A program made the translations under genes and the position numbers. Shown piece after piece: positions 23,417 through 31,552 of a stretch of 64,000 nucleotides of DNA; position 1 is the stretch's first letter, and each line of letters opens with the position of its first letter. Below the pieces are notes generated by a model that worked only from the letters and a program-made list of their open reading frames with translations, made no database searches and was not told the origin of the DNA. The DNA is from Actinotalea sp. JY-7876 (GTDB lineage Bacteria > Actinomycetota > Actinomycetes > Actinomycetales > Cellulomonadaceae): contig NZ_CP059493.1 of assembly GCF_014042015.1 (NCBI RefSeq), positions 186,001 to 250,000 on the forward strand, read 5' to 3'.

Positions 23417-25924
23417 ATGACGCAGAGCACCTCGCTGTCCGTCGTGGGCCGGGTCGCCGCGGCGGGTCTTCTCGTCGTCGGCCTCGCGCTCACCACCACT
23501 CCGGCGGCCGCGGGGGGAGGTGGCGGTGGCGGGCACGGCGGTGGCGGGCACGGCGGTGGCGGGCACGGCGGTGGCGGGCACGGCGGTGGCGGGCCGGGGT
23601 CGGGCGCCGACGCGACCGGGACCGAGTACACCAACCCGGTCAGCGCGCCGTTCGCGGACACCTTCGCCGACCCCGCCGTGATCCGCGGCCTGGACGGCTG
23701 GTGGTACGCGTACGGCACGACCGACCCGCTGCGCGAGGGCGAGGGAACCCGGCACCTCCTGCCGATCTCGCGGTCCACCGACCTGGTGACCTGGGAGTAC
23801 GTCGGCGACGCGTTCACCGAGGCGACGCTGCCGGCCTGGGCCGACGCCTCGCGCGGGGCCGCCCTGTGGGCGCCGGACATCCGCTACGTCGACGGCGAGT
23901 ACCGCCTCTACTACGTGGTCACGGAGACCACCGTGACCGGGGAGCCCAACGACAACGCGATCGGGGTCGCGACCGCGCCGTCGCCCGCGGGGCCGTGGAC
24001 GGACTCCGGCGACCCGGTGGTCGACCCGCGAAACAACGGCGGCGAGGGCAACTACCTCTGGACGTTCGACCCGCACCACGTCGTGGGGCCCGACGGCGTC
24101 GAGCACCTGTTCTACGGCTCGTACTACGGCGGGATCTGGGTCACCGAGCTCGACGAGACCGGCACCGAGGCGGTGGGAGAGCCCGTCCAGGTGGCCGTCG
24201 ACAACAAGTACGAGGGGGCCTACGTCGTGCAGCACGACGGGCTCTGGTACCTGTTCGCGTCCTCGGCGAACTGCTGCGCCGGGCCCACCACCGGGTACAG
24301 CGTGCATGTGGGCCGCTCCGAGTCGATCACGGGCCCGTACGTGGACCGCGAGGGCGTGCCGCTGCTGCAGTCGCGCGCCGGCGGGACGCCCGTGCTCGCG
24401 CCGAACGGGAACACGTGGGTCGGGACCGGGCACAACGCCCTGGTCACGGACCTCGCGGGTCAGGACTGGATCGTCTATCACGCGATCGACCGCACCGACC
24501 CGTACCTCGACGGGACCGACGGCATCAACGAGCGGCCCATGCTCATCGACCGGCTGGACTGGGTGGACGGCTGGCCCACCGTGCGCGCCGGTGCGTGGGC
24601 GTCCGACGACGTCCAGCCGGGCCCGGTCACGGGCGGACGTGCGGTCACGTCGTTCGACCAGGGGATCCGCGCGCCGTGGCAGGGCAGTGCGTGGCGCGCG
24701 GCCGACGACGCGCAGTCCGGCCGGCACGCCGTCGCGCGGCGGGCGGGTGAGCTGATCACCCGGCACGCCCTGCCGGGCGACGTGCGGGTCGAGGCGGACG
24801 TGCGCCTCGACGGGGCGGTCGCGGGCGGCGTCGTCACGGGTTTCCGCGAGGGACGCGGCGGCTGGTCGTGGGGATGGCGGGGGACCGACGCCCAGGGCGC
24901 CGGGGCGCAGGGTGTGGAGGCGCAGGGCGGCGCCGAGGCGCAGCGCGGTCGCGGGGGCGGCCCCGGAGGCCGCGAGCCCGAGCAGGTGGCGGCCTGGGTC
25001 GACGCGGCGAGCGGCGAGCTCGTCGTGGAGGTCCGGCGGCCCGGGCGCGACGCGCGGGCGACGGCGCCCGTCGCGCCGGGCACCGGCCTCGCGACGTGGC
25101 ACTCGATCGCGCTCGAGGTCTCGGGCGGCGTCGCGACCGCGGAGCTGAGCCAGGCGCGGCTGGGTGACCCGCTCGCCGTCGTCCGGCTCGAGCTGCCGCG
25201 GGGCACGCGCACGGCGGGCTCCGCGGGTGCGCTCGCGGGCGGCGCGGGTGTCCACGTCGACAACCTCAGCGCGGTGCCGCTCGCGGCGCCGGTCACGGAG
25301 CGGGTGCCGTTGCCCGCGACGGGCCCGGTCGTCGACGCGGCGGAGTTCGACGACGGCCTCGGGGAGGGCTGGACCGCGCTCCGCGACCCGGCCGTCACGG
25401 TCGAGGGTGGGGAGCTGGTGTGGCAGGTCGAGCCCACCGACCTCACGGGGCCCGGCGGCACGGCGGGGCTGCTGCTCCGCGAGGTGCCGGACGGGGACTG
25501 GACCGCCGAGACGCGGGTGACCGTCGACCTCGGCATCGACGAGGTCCGCAACTACCAGCAGGCCGGCATCATCGCCTACGCCGACGACGACCTGTTCGCC
25601 CGCCTGTCGCACGTGGCGATCTGGAACACGCGGCAGACGGAGTTCGGGTACGAGATCCCGTACGAAGGGCGCACGCAGTACGGCGGCACGATCGTCGGGC
25701 CGCCGTCGGACACGACGTGGCTGCGCCTGGTGCACCGCACCGACGACGCGGGCGAGCGTGAGGTCCAGGCGCTGACCAGCACCGACGGCGTCACGTGGGT
25801 GGCGGGTGGCGTGTGGACGTTCCCGGTCGGGACGGACGTGCGCGTGGGGCTCCTGGCGCACGGCAACCAGGGCGGCGACCCGGCGACGGCGCGCTTCGAC
25901 TACCTGCGGATCACCGCCGACTGA
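23417..25924 (+). CDS. Secreted multidomain GH43 glycosidase
   Basis: 835 residues. A signal peptide (residues ~1-31, ending TTTPAAA) is followed by a Gly/His tract of GGGGH units. The five-bladed GH43 propeller spans ~72-400; the catalytic residues fit Asp85 (FADPAVI, base), Asp154 (WAPDIRY, pKa tuner) and Glu266 (KYEGAYV, acid). GH43 enzymes remove arabinose or xylose from arabinan, arabinoxylan or xylan; substrate cannot be fixed from sequence. Two beta-sandwich domains follow (~420-640 and ~645-835); the last resembles DUF1349/GH43_C2 modules. The first is interrupted by a Gly/Ala/Gln-rich insert (~485-520). A hairpin lies after the stop. Upstream spacing is short and the ribosome site is weak. 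Confidence 0.9.
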   Translation: MTQSTSLSVVGRVAAAGLLVVGLALTTTPAAAGGGGGGGHGGGGHGGGGHGGGGHGGGGPGSGADATGTEYTNPVSAPFADTFADPAVIRGLDGWWYAYGTTDPLREGEGTRHLLPISRSTDLVTWEYVGDAFTEATLPAWADASRGAALWAPDIRYVDGEYRLYYVVTETTVTGEPNDNAIGVATAPSPAGPWTDSGDPVVDPRNNGGEGNYLWTFDPHHVVGPDGVEHLFYGSYYGGIWVTELDETGTEAVGEPVQVAVDNKYEGAYVVQHDGLWYLFASSANCCAGPTTGYSVHVGRSESITGPYVDREGVPLLQSRAGGTPVLAPNGNTWVGTGHNALVTDLAGQDWIVYHAIDRTDPYLDGTDGINERPMLIDRLDWVDGWPTVRAGAWASDDVQPGPVTGGRAVTSFDQGIRAPWQGSAWRAADDAQSGRHAVARRAGELITRHALPGDVRVEADVRLDGAVAGGVVTGFREGRGGWSWGWRGTDAQGAGAQGVEAQGGAEAQRGRGGGPGGREPEQVAAWVDAASGELVVEVRRPGRDARATAPVAPGTGLATWHSIALEVSGGVATAELSQARLGDPLAVVRLELPRGTRTAGSAGALAGGAGVHVDNLSAVPLAAPVTERVPLPATGPVVDAAEFDDGLGEGWTALRDPAVTVEGGELVWQVEPTDLTGPGGTAGLLLREVPDGDWTAETRVTVDLGIDEVRNYQQAGIIAYADDDLFARLSHVAIWNTRQTEFGYEIPYEGRTQYGGTIVGPPSDTTWLRLVHRTDDAGEREVQALTSTDGVTWVAGGVWTFPVGTDVRVGLLAHGNQGGDPATARFDYLRITAD
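23522..23596 (+). repeat. 15-bp tandem repeat coding for GGGGH units
   Basis: Four exact copies of GGCGGTGGCGGGCAC followed by a fifth copy ending CCG, inside the GH43 gene just after the signal peptide. Each unit adds five residues (GGGGH in register), so copy-number change would keep the frame. Confidence 0.9.
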
Positions 25925-25935
25925 GCCGCGGCGGC

Positions 25936-25970
25936 GGGACGGGGACGGCGCGCGACGTCGTCCCCGTCCC
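25936..25970. terminator. Hairpin after GH43 gene
   Basis: A perfect 12-bp stem, GGGACGGGGACG (25936-25947) with CGTCCCCGTCCC (25959-25970) and an 11-nt loop, begins 11 bp after the GH43 stop. Confidence 0.75.
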
Positions 25971-26033
25971 GGCCGCGGTGCGCCGGCCGCCGCGGCATCG
26001 CAGCGGCCCGGTCATCGACTCGTCAGTCGGTAC

Positions 26034-26216
26034 TCAGTCCTGCGGGTCCTTCTCCGGGTTGCCGACGCGTGACGCGCCGCCGTCGAGCGGGGCGTCCGGG
26101 TCGGTCGAACCGGGGGGCTCGGTCTCGTCCGCCTCGCTGCCGAGCTCGACGCCGCCGTCGTCGGCCGGCGTGAACCCCGGGTCGGGGAGGGGCTGCAGAG
26201 GCGCGTCGTCGGTCAT
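26034..26216 (-). CDS. Small acidic hypothetical protein
   Basis: 60 residues, rich in Asp, Glu, Pro and Gly, with no hydrophobic core and probably disordered. The ATG at 26216 has AAGGAG 4 nt upstream, which is the main support for translation. Similar short acidic proteins occur in actinobacteria without known function. It is the first gene on the minus strand after the GH43 terminator. Confidence 0.5.
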   Translation of the reverse strand: MTDDAPLQPLPDPGFTPADDGGVELGSEADETEPPGSTDPDAPLDGGASRVGNPEKDPQD

Positions 26217-26266
26217 GCGCTCCTTGCTACTCCTCCCGGCGCCGACCGGCATCCCCACCGCCCTCC

Positions 26267-26328
26267 CCCCGCGGTTTTGGCACCGATCTGGGTGCCGCGA
26301 CCTACGGATCGGTGCCAAAACCGCGGGG
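26267..26328. repeat. Long intergenic palindrome, copy 1
   Basis: A perfect 22-bp inverted repeat: left arm 26267-26288, right arm 26307-26328, centre loop 18 nt. The arms contain GGTTTTGGCACCGATC and its complement. A related palindrome is at 26808 on the other side of the small gene between them, and the two loops share GGGTGCCGCGAC. It could also end transcription of the minus-strand gene at 26375, which stops 47 bp away. Confidence 0.9.
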
Positions 26329-26374
26329 CAGGGCCGGGCAGGGCAGGGCCGGGCAGGGCCGGGCGAGTCGGGAC

Positions 26375-26770
26375 CTAGGGAGTCGGCGGTGACCAGTCGG
26401 CGTCGAGCAGGCCACGGTCGCCGGCGAAGGGTCGCAGCGTCGGCGGCGCCGGGAACGGCAGGGTCCAGGTCTGCATCTCGACCCCGACGGCGCCGAAGTC
26501 GTCGAGCTTGACGACGACGCGCTCGGGGCTGACCTCGACCATCGCGACCCGGAGCGTCCGGCCGTCGCCGAGGGTCAGCTGCCACAGGTCGGCGAGCCAG
26601 TGCAGGCCGCGCTCCTCGAGCGCCTCCTCGCCCTCCTGCCAGTCGACGACGCCCGTGACGTCGTGGCCGAGCCGGTCGACGGCGACGAAGCCGTCACCCT
26701 CGGGCCGCAGCCACCCGACGAGCTCCCGGTCCCCGGCCCGCCGATGCTCGATCCACCCCTCGGTCACCAT
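26375..26770 (-). CDS. Conserved hypothetical protein (beta-rich, 131 residues)
   Basis: Start ATG at 26770 (MVTEGWIEHRRAGDRELVGWLRPEGDGF). The protein is predicted beta-rich with WQLTLGDGRTLRVAMVEVSPERVVVKLDDFGAVG and a Pro-rich C-terminus (LPFPAPPTLRPFAGDRG). I know similar small proteins of unknown function in actinobacteria but cannot name a family. No signal peptide or membrane segment. It is enclosed by the two long palindromes. Confidence 0.6.
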   Translation of the reverse strand: MVTEGWIEHRRAGDRELVGWLRPEGDGFVAVDRLGHDVTGVVDWQEGEEALEERGLHWLADLWQLTLGDGRTLRVAMVEVSPERVVVKLDDFGAVGVEMQTWTLPFPAPPTLRPFAGDRGLLDADWSPPTP

Positions 26771-26807
26771 CCGGCCGACCCTAGGCAAGCCGCGCTCCCG
26801 CGTCGCC

Positions 26808-26857
26808 GGTTTTGGCACCGATCCGGGTGCCGCGACGCATGGATCGGTGCCAGAACC
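26808..26857. repeat. Long intergenic palindrome, copy 2
   Basis: A 17-bp inverted repeat with one G:T pair: left arm 26808-26824 (GGTTTTGGCACCGATCC), right arm 26841-26857, loop 16 nt. Arm and loop sequences match copy 1 at 26267. The upstream side of the gene at 26375 begins 38 bp away and the lyase gene starts 129 bp on the other side. Confidence 0.88.
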
Positions 26858-26985
26858 TGGGTGTCGGCGGCGGGCGGACCGGCGGGGCGGGTCGGGCGGG
26901 CCGGCAGGGCCGGCGCGGAGCGGGGCCCGCGGGACGGCGGGCCAGGGCGGGGTGGTCGAAGCCCGGCGTCGGGCATGCTGGGCGG

Positions 26986-28122
26986 ATGGACGTCCACGCC
27001 GAGCCCTTGTCCGTCCTGCGCGCCCGGACCAGCGAGAAGTGGACGGCGTACCCGGCCGACGTCCTGCCGCTCTTCGTCGCCGAGATGGACTACCCGCTGG
27101 CCGCGCCCGTCCGGCAGGCGATCGTCGAGCGGGTCGAGGCGTCGGACACCGGCTACGTGCACGGGCCCGGTGAGCTGCCCGCGGCGTTCGCCGGCTTCGC
27201 CGAGCGCACGTGGGGCTGGTGCCCGGACCCGGCCGCCGTGCGCACCACCACCGACGTCAGCGTCGCGATCGTCGAGACGCTGCGGCAGGCGGTGCACCCG
27301 GGCGACGGCGTCGTCCTCACCCCGCCGGTCTACCCGCCGTTCGCCGACCTGGCGGACGAGGCGGGGGCGGTGCGCGTCGACGTGCCGCTCGTCGACCGCG
27401 ACGGCACGCCCGCGCTCGACCTCGACGGTCTCGAGCGGGCGTTCGCCGGCGGTGCGCGGGCGATGCTCCTGTGCCACCCGCACAACCCGGTCGGCGTCGT
27501 GCACCCGGCGGACGACCTGCGGCGCCTCGCCGCGATCGCGCGCGAGCACGACGTCGTCGTCGTGAGCGACGAGATCCACGGTCCGCTGGTCCACGCGCCG
27601 ACGTCGTTCACGCCGTTCCTCGACGTGTCCGACGACGCGCGCGAGGTCGGCGTGTGCGTCACCGCGGCGAGCAAGGGCTGGAACGTCGCGGGGACCAAGT
27701 GCGCGCTCATGGTCGGGGCGTCCGACCGCTCGCTCGCGCTGCTCGACGCGATGCCCGAGGAGGTGGGGACGCGCACGAGCATCCTGGGGCTCCACGCGAG
27801 CACGGCGGCGTTCCGGTCGGGTGAGGAGTGGCTCGCCGGCGCGCTGGCCGCGATCGACGCCAACCGCCGTCTGCTCGCGGACCTGCTCGCCGAGCACCTG
27901 CCGGCCGTGCGCTACCGCGTGCCCGACGCGACGTACCTCGCGTGGCTCGACTTCCGGGACGCGGGGTGGGGGGACGACCCGGCCGAGCGCGCGCTCGCGG
28001 CCGGCGTCGCCCTGGTCCCGGGGCCGATGTTCGGCGCGCAGGGCCGCGGCCACGTGCGGCTCAACCTCGCGTGCGCGCCGGACGTCCTCACGGAGGCGGT
28101 GCGCCGCCTGTCCCAGGGCTGA
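26986..28122 (+). CDS. PatB/MalY-type cystathionine beta-lyase (PLP enzyme)
   Basis: 378 residues of the fold-type I aminotransferase superfamily. The PLP-binding Lys is K230 in ASKGWNVAG, with Asp195 in VVVSDEIHGP and HPHNPVG at about 164-170, a combination typical of MalY/PatB proteins, which cleave cystathionine or cysteine S-conjugates to a thiol, pyruvate and ammonia. RLNLA near the end supplies the carboxylate-binding Arg. Some homologues also regulate other genes (MalY), which cannot be inferred here. It starts 129 bp after palindrome copy 2 and is followed by the repeat cluster at 28151. Confidence 0.9.
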   Translation: MDVHAEPLSVLRARTSEKWTAYPADVLPLFVAEMDYPLAAPVRQAIVERVEASDTGYVHGPGELPAAFAGFAERTWGWCPDPAAVRTTTDVSVAIVETLRQAVHPGDGVVLTPPVYPPFADLADEAGAVRVDVPLVDRDGTPALDLDGLERAFAGGARAMLLCHPHNPVGVVHPADDLRRLAAIAREHDVVVVSDEIHGPLVHAPTSFTPFLDVSDDAREVGVCVTAASKGWNVAGTKCALMVGASDRSLALLDAMPEEVGTRTSILGLHASTAAFRSGEEWLAGALAAIDANRRLLADLLAEHLPAVRYRVPDATYLAWLDFRDAGWGDDPAERALAAGVALVPGPMFGAQGRGHVRLNLACAPDVLTEAVRRLSQG

Positions 28123-28150
28123 CCCGCGCCGCGCGACCGCACGCGACCGC

Positions 28151-28380
28151 GGAGCATCGTGCCGCCGCACGGTCGGGTGTGGAGCGTTGTGCCGCCGTGC
28201 CGCCCTGAATGGAGCGTTGTCCCGCGACACGCCGGCGTGTCGGGGCACGACGCTCCGCGGTGGGTCCGAGTCCGGCGTGTCGCGGCACGACGCTCCGCGG
28301 TGGGGATGACGCTCCGCGCACGGCATGGCACGAGGCTCCGTGGTCGGCACGGCGCTCCGCGGTGGGGACGGCGCTCCGCG
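28151..28380. repeat. Cluster of short degenerate inverted and direct repeats
   Basis: Nine related units in 230 bp. Three read GGAGCATCGT/GGAGCGTTGT (at 28151, 28181 and 28211). Six read in the opposite sense as GGCACGACGCTCCGCG or shorter forms (28243, 28281, 28306, 28327, 28346, 28369), several followed by GTGGGG. Spacing is irregular and copies differ at a few bases. It fills the whole gap between the lyase and GH2 genes; no gene is visible. Confidence 0.8.
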
Positions 28381-28405
28381 CTGGGTCACGTTCGTGCCCG
28401 TTCGG

Positions 28406-30289
28406 CTACTGCTCGCCCGTGACCAGGCGGCGGAGGGTCTCGACCGGCAGCTTCGGGGTGCGGTCCGCGTGCAGGAGCCCGTTGGTCTCCTGCCCGGTGT
28501 CGGTGAGCTGGGTCCAGCAGAACCCGGCGAGCGGCGCGCACGCGCGCACGGCGTCGAGCAGGTCCCCGATGCGCGCCTCGAAGTCCTCGTCCGACGTCGC
28601 CGTCGAGTAGCCCCAGGCGTCGTCGCGCCCGCCCGCGTAGCTCACCCCGCCGAACTCGGTGAGCATCACCGGCTGCCCGCGGTCGGGGACGTCGACGACG
28701 CGCATCCGCCGGCCGGCCGGGCCGATGCCGCCGAGCAGCGCCCGCACCGCCTCGGGCGTCCCGTACCGCTCCCGCAGCTCCTCGCCCCGCGCGGCGTAGT
28801 CGTGCACCGACCAGATGTCGGAGTCCGTGTGCTCCCAGCCGTCGTTCGACACCACGGGGCGGGTCGGGTCCAGCGCGCGCGTGAGGTGCGCCAGGCCCAG
28901 CGAGTAGTGGCGCTGCGCCGGGTCGTGGGCGATGTGCTGCACGCCCCAGCTCTCGTTCAGCGGCACCCACGTGACGATGCTCGGGTGGGAGAGGTCCCGC
29001 CGGACGATCTCGGCCCACTCGGTCGTGAGCAGCTGCACCGCCCGCGCGGAGAACGCGTAGGCGTTGGCCGTCTCGCCCCAGAGGGTCAGGCCCAGCCGGT
29101 CCGCCCAGAACAGGAACCGGGGGTCCTCCGCCTTCTGGTGCACGCGCGCCGAGTTGAAGCCGAGCTCCTTGATGAGCTCGACCTCGCGCCGCAGCGCCTG
29201 CGGGCTCGGAGCGGCGAGGTGGCTCTCCTCCCAGTACCCCTGCTCGAGCACGGAGCGCAGGGGGTAGGGCCGGTCGTTGAGCAGGAAGGCCCCGTGCGCG
29301 ACGGCGACGCTGCGCATCCCGAGGTAGGACGCGACGACGTCGCCCGGCGCGCCGCCGGCCGCGGGGTGCACCTCGACCCAGGCGTCCAGGAGGGTGGGGT
29401 GCTCGGGCGACCACAGCAGCTCCTCGTGCCGCTGCCCGTTGTGCTGGGTCGGCAGGTCCACCGCGAGCCGGACGTCGCGCTCGTCGGTGCGCACCGAGCC
29501 CTCCGCGAGCACGTCCCCGTCGTGCGCCACGCGCACCCGCACGACGACGGCCTCGCGCGGCCGCGCGCCGAGCCGCACCGTCGCGTGCACGGCCCCCGCG
29601 GCGACGTCGGTGCGCCAGGCGAGCTCGGCGACGTGCAGCCGCGGGACGGCCTCGAGCCAGACGGGCTGCCAGATCCCGGTCGTGCGGTGGTACCAGATCG
29701 AGTGCGGCTCGGGCTGCCAGTCCTGCTTGCCGCGCGGCTGCGCGACGTCGAGCGGGTCGTCCTCCGCGCGCACCACGAGCGCCAGGCCGGGGCCGTGCGC
29801 CGCGACGACCGGCGTGACGTCGACGCTGAACGGCGTCTGCCCGCCGACGTGCCGCCCGAGGTGCACGCCGCCCAGCCACACGTCGGCCGCGTGGTCGACG
29901 GCGCCCAGGTGGAGCAGGAGGCGCTCGCCCTGGGCGCGGAAGCCCGCGCGCTCCAGGTCGGCGGCCGTGAGCGTGCGCCGGTACCAGACGACGTGGCAGT
30001 GCGGGTCGCCGATGCCTGACGCCGGGGACTCCGGCGGGAACGGCACCGTGATGCGCCGCGTGAACGGGTCGGCGCCCGCGCCGCCCGTGCCCGTTCCGCC
30101 CGTGCCGGCCTCGCCCGCGCCACCCGGCGCGACGTCGTGCCAGCGCTCGTCGCGGCCGACGTCGTCGGGGTCCGCCGCGAAGTCCCAGGTCCCGCACAGG
30201 TCCGCCCACGCCGGGCGGACCAGCTGGGGCCGCGGGTAGGTGCCGTCACCCTGGCTCGCGCGCAGGTGCAGCGCCGCCGTCGTGCTCAT
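28406..30289 (-). CDS. GH2 family beta-glycosidase
   Basis: 627 residues with the GH2 order: a sugar-binding jelly roll (~20-220, with WYRRTLTAADL and FSVDVTPVV), an Ig-like domain (~225-325) and a TIM barrel. The catalytic acid/base is Glu446 in PLNESWG and the nucleophile is Glu545 in LTEFGG. GH2 covers beta-galactosidases, beta-glucuronidases, beta-mannosidases and alpha-arabinopyranosidases; the exact substrate is open, though the neighbours suggest hemicellulose or arabinan side chains. No signal peptide, so it acts in the cytoplasm on imported sugars. Its ATG overlaps the stop of the LacI gene by 4 bp (ATGA), so the two are one transcript. A Gly/Thr/Ala repeat lies near residues 55-80. 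Confidence 0.9.
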   Translation of the reverse strand: MSTTAALHLRASQGDGTYPRPQLVRPAWADLCGTWDFAADPDDVGRDERWHDVAPGGAGEAGTGGTGTGGAGADPFTRRITVPFPPESPASGIGDPHCHVVWYRRTLTAADLERAGFRAQGERLLLHLGAVDHAADVWLGGVHLGRHVGGQTPFSVDVTPVVAAHGPGLALVVRAEDDPLDVAQPRGKQDWQPEPHSIWYHRTTGIWQPVWLEAVPRLHVAELAWRTDVAAGAVHATVRLGARPREAVVVRVRVAHDGDVLAEGSVRTDERDVRLAVDLPTQHNGQRHEELLWSPEHPTLLDAWVEVHPAAGGAPGDVVASYLGMRSVAVAHGAFLLNDRPYPLRSVLEQGYWEESHLAAPSPQALRREVELIKELGFNSARVHQKAEDPRFLFWADRLGLTLWGETANAYAFSARAVQLLTTEWAEIVRRDLSHPSIVTWVPLNESWGVQHIAHDPAQRHYSLGLAHLTRALDPTRPVVSNDGWEHTDSDIWSVHDYAARGEELRERYGTPEAVRALLGGIGPAGRRMRVVDVPDRGQPVMLTEFGGVSYAGGRDDAWGYSTATSDEDFEARIGDLLDAVRACAPLAGFCWTQLTDTGQETNGLLHADRTPKLPVETLRRLVTGEQ

Positions 30290-31332
30290 GGCGCCGTCCC
30301 CTCGCCCGTCGGTGCGCCGGTGCTCTCGCGGACCACCAGCCGGTGCCCGACGACGACCTGGGCGGCACCCGGCGGGCGGGGGCCGTCCAGCAGCAGGTCG
30401 ATCGCGGCCTCGGCGAGCGCGCGCTTGTCGGGCGCGACGGTCGTGAGCGTGGGCACGGAGTAGCGGCCCTCCTCGATGTCGTCGATGCCCACGACCGCGA
30501 CGTCGCCCGGCGAGGTGAGCCCGCGGTCCTGCAGCGCACGCAGGGCGCCGAGCGCGAGCAGGTCGTTGAAGCAGAAGACGGCGTCGGGCGGCTCGGGGAG
30601 GTCGAGCAGCGCGCGCATCGCGTCGGCGCCGTCGGCGCGGTGGAAGTCGTGGACCGCGCCGACGAGCTCGGGCCGCCAGGGCAGGTGCGCGGCGTCGAGC
30701 GCCTGGCGGTATCCCTCCAGCCGGAGCGTCGCCGTCTCGGCCGGCGTGGCGTCCGCCGGCCCGCCGGCGTGCTTCGCGCCGATCGCGGCGACCCGGCGGC
30801 GGCCGAGCGCGACGAGGTGCTCGGTGGCCGCCCGCGCCGCGGCGCGGTTGTCGATCGCGACGTGCGGGAACGCCGCCTCGTCGCCCAGGTGCTCGCCGAG
30901 CAGGACGAGGGGTGTGTCGTCGACCCGGTGCCGCAGGTCCTCGGCGGTCAGCGCGAGCGGGCTCAGCACGAGGCCGTCCATGAGCGGCATGTCGATGCCG
31001 TCGCTGATGGCGCGCTCGGACGCCGCCTGGCCCTCGGTCTGCGCGAGCAGGACCGTGAGGTGGCGGCGCTTCGCGGCGCGCACCAGCTCGGACGCGAGCT
31101 CGGCGAAGTAGGGCTGCGTGAGCTCGGGGAGCGCGACCGCGACCATGCCGCTGTTGCCCCGCCGCAGGTGGCGGGCCGCGACGTTGGGCCGGTACTGCAG
31201 CCGGGCCAGCGCGTCCTCGACCCTGCTGCGCGTCTGGGCGGTGATCGTCCCCTTGCCGTTGACGACGTTGGAGACGGTCTTGATGGAGACGCCCGCGAGC
31301 TCGGCGACGTCCTGCAGCCGGGTGCGCGCCAC
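30286..31332 (-). CDS. LacI-family transcriptional regulator
   Basis: 348 residues. The helix-turn-helix is TRLQDVAELAGVSIKTVSNVVNGKG at residues ~3-27, followed by the hinge-helix RPNVAARHLRRG and a periplasmic-binding-like ligand domain ending ESTGAPT. I chose GTG 31332 because GGGAGGTGG precedes it; the open frame continues upstream but is atypical. It is co-transcribed with the GH2 gene and divergent from the sugar importer at 31553; three TACAAGGTTTACC repeats between them are its likely operators. The inducer is probably the sugar imported by that system. Confidence 0.92.
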   Translation of the reverse strand: MARTRLQDVAELAGVSIKTVSNVVNGKGTITAQTRSRVEDALARLQYRPNVAARHLRRGNSGMVAVALPELTQPYFAELASELVRAAKRRHLTVLLAQTEGQAASERAISDGIDMPLMDGLVLSPLALTAEDLRHRVDDTPLVLLGEHLGDEAAFPHVAIDNRAAARAATEHLVALGRRRVAAIGAKHAGGPADATPAETATLRLEGYRQALDAAHLPWRPELVGAVHDFHRADGADAMRALLDLPEPPDAVFCFNDLLALGALRALQDRGLTSPGDVAVVGIDDIEEGRYSVPTLTTVAPDKRALAEAAIDLLLDGPRPPGAAQVVVGHRLVVRESTGAPTGEGTAP

Positions 31333-31430
31333 GGCGCCACCTCCCTCTGGTCCTGCACCGCCGCCTCGAGCCGCCCTCCGGTGGCGGGCCGCCGGGCTCG
31401 GGGTGACAGTAGCGACATCGGCACGATCGC

Positions 31431-31500
31431 TACAAGGTTTACCACCCACCCTGTACAAGGTTTACCGGGGTGAGGTATGAACGGCGGTACAAGGTTTACC
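31431..31500. promoter_or_regulatory. Three TACAAGGTTTACC direct repeats (putative LacI operators)
   Basis: Exact 13-bp copies at 31431-31443, 31454-31466 and 31488-31500, with starts 23 and 34 bp apart (about two and three helix turns). Copies 2 and 3 are preceded by G, giving GTACAAGGTTTAC, an imperfect GTA-A-T-TAC palindrome. They occupy the divergent promoter region of the LacI and binding-protein genes. Confidence 0.6.
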
Positions 31501-31552
31501 GGGAGCGGCTCGGCGCTGCGTCGGGCCGGTCGACCTGACGAGGAGCTCAACG

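Noticed and set aside
22380-23417. Extension of the GH81 gene to 1341 codons
   Set aside because: The signal peptide and GAGG site put the start at 22379. The upstream part covers the promoter and the opposite-strand hypothetical gene.
26267-26857. Possible insertion sequence bounded by inverted repeats
   Set aside because: Each end is itself a full palindrome rather than one arm of a terminal repeat, the enclosed gene is not a transposase, and no target duplication is seen.
28151-28380. Possible CRISPR array
   Set aside because: Units are short, differ from each other, occur in both orientations and are separated by uneven gaps. No cas genes are nearby.
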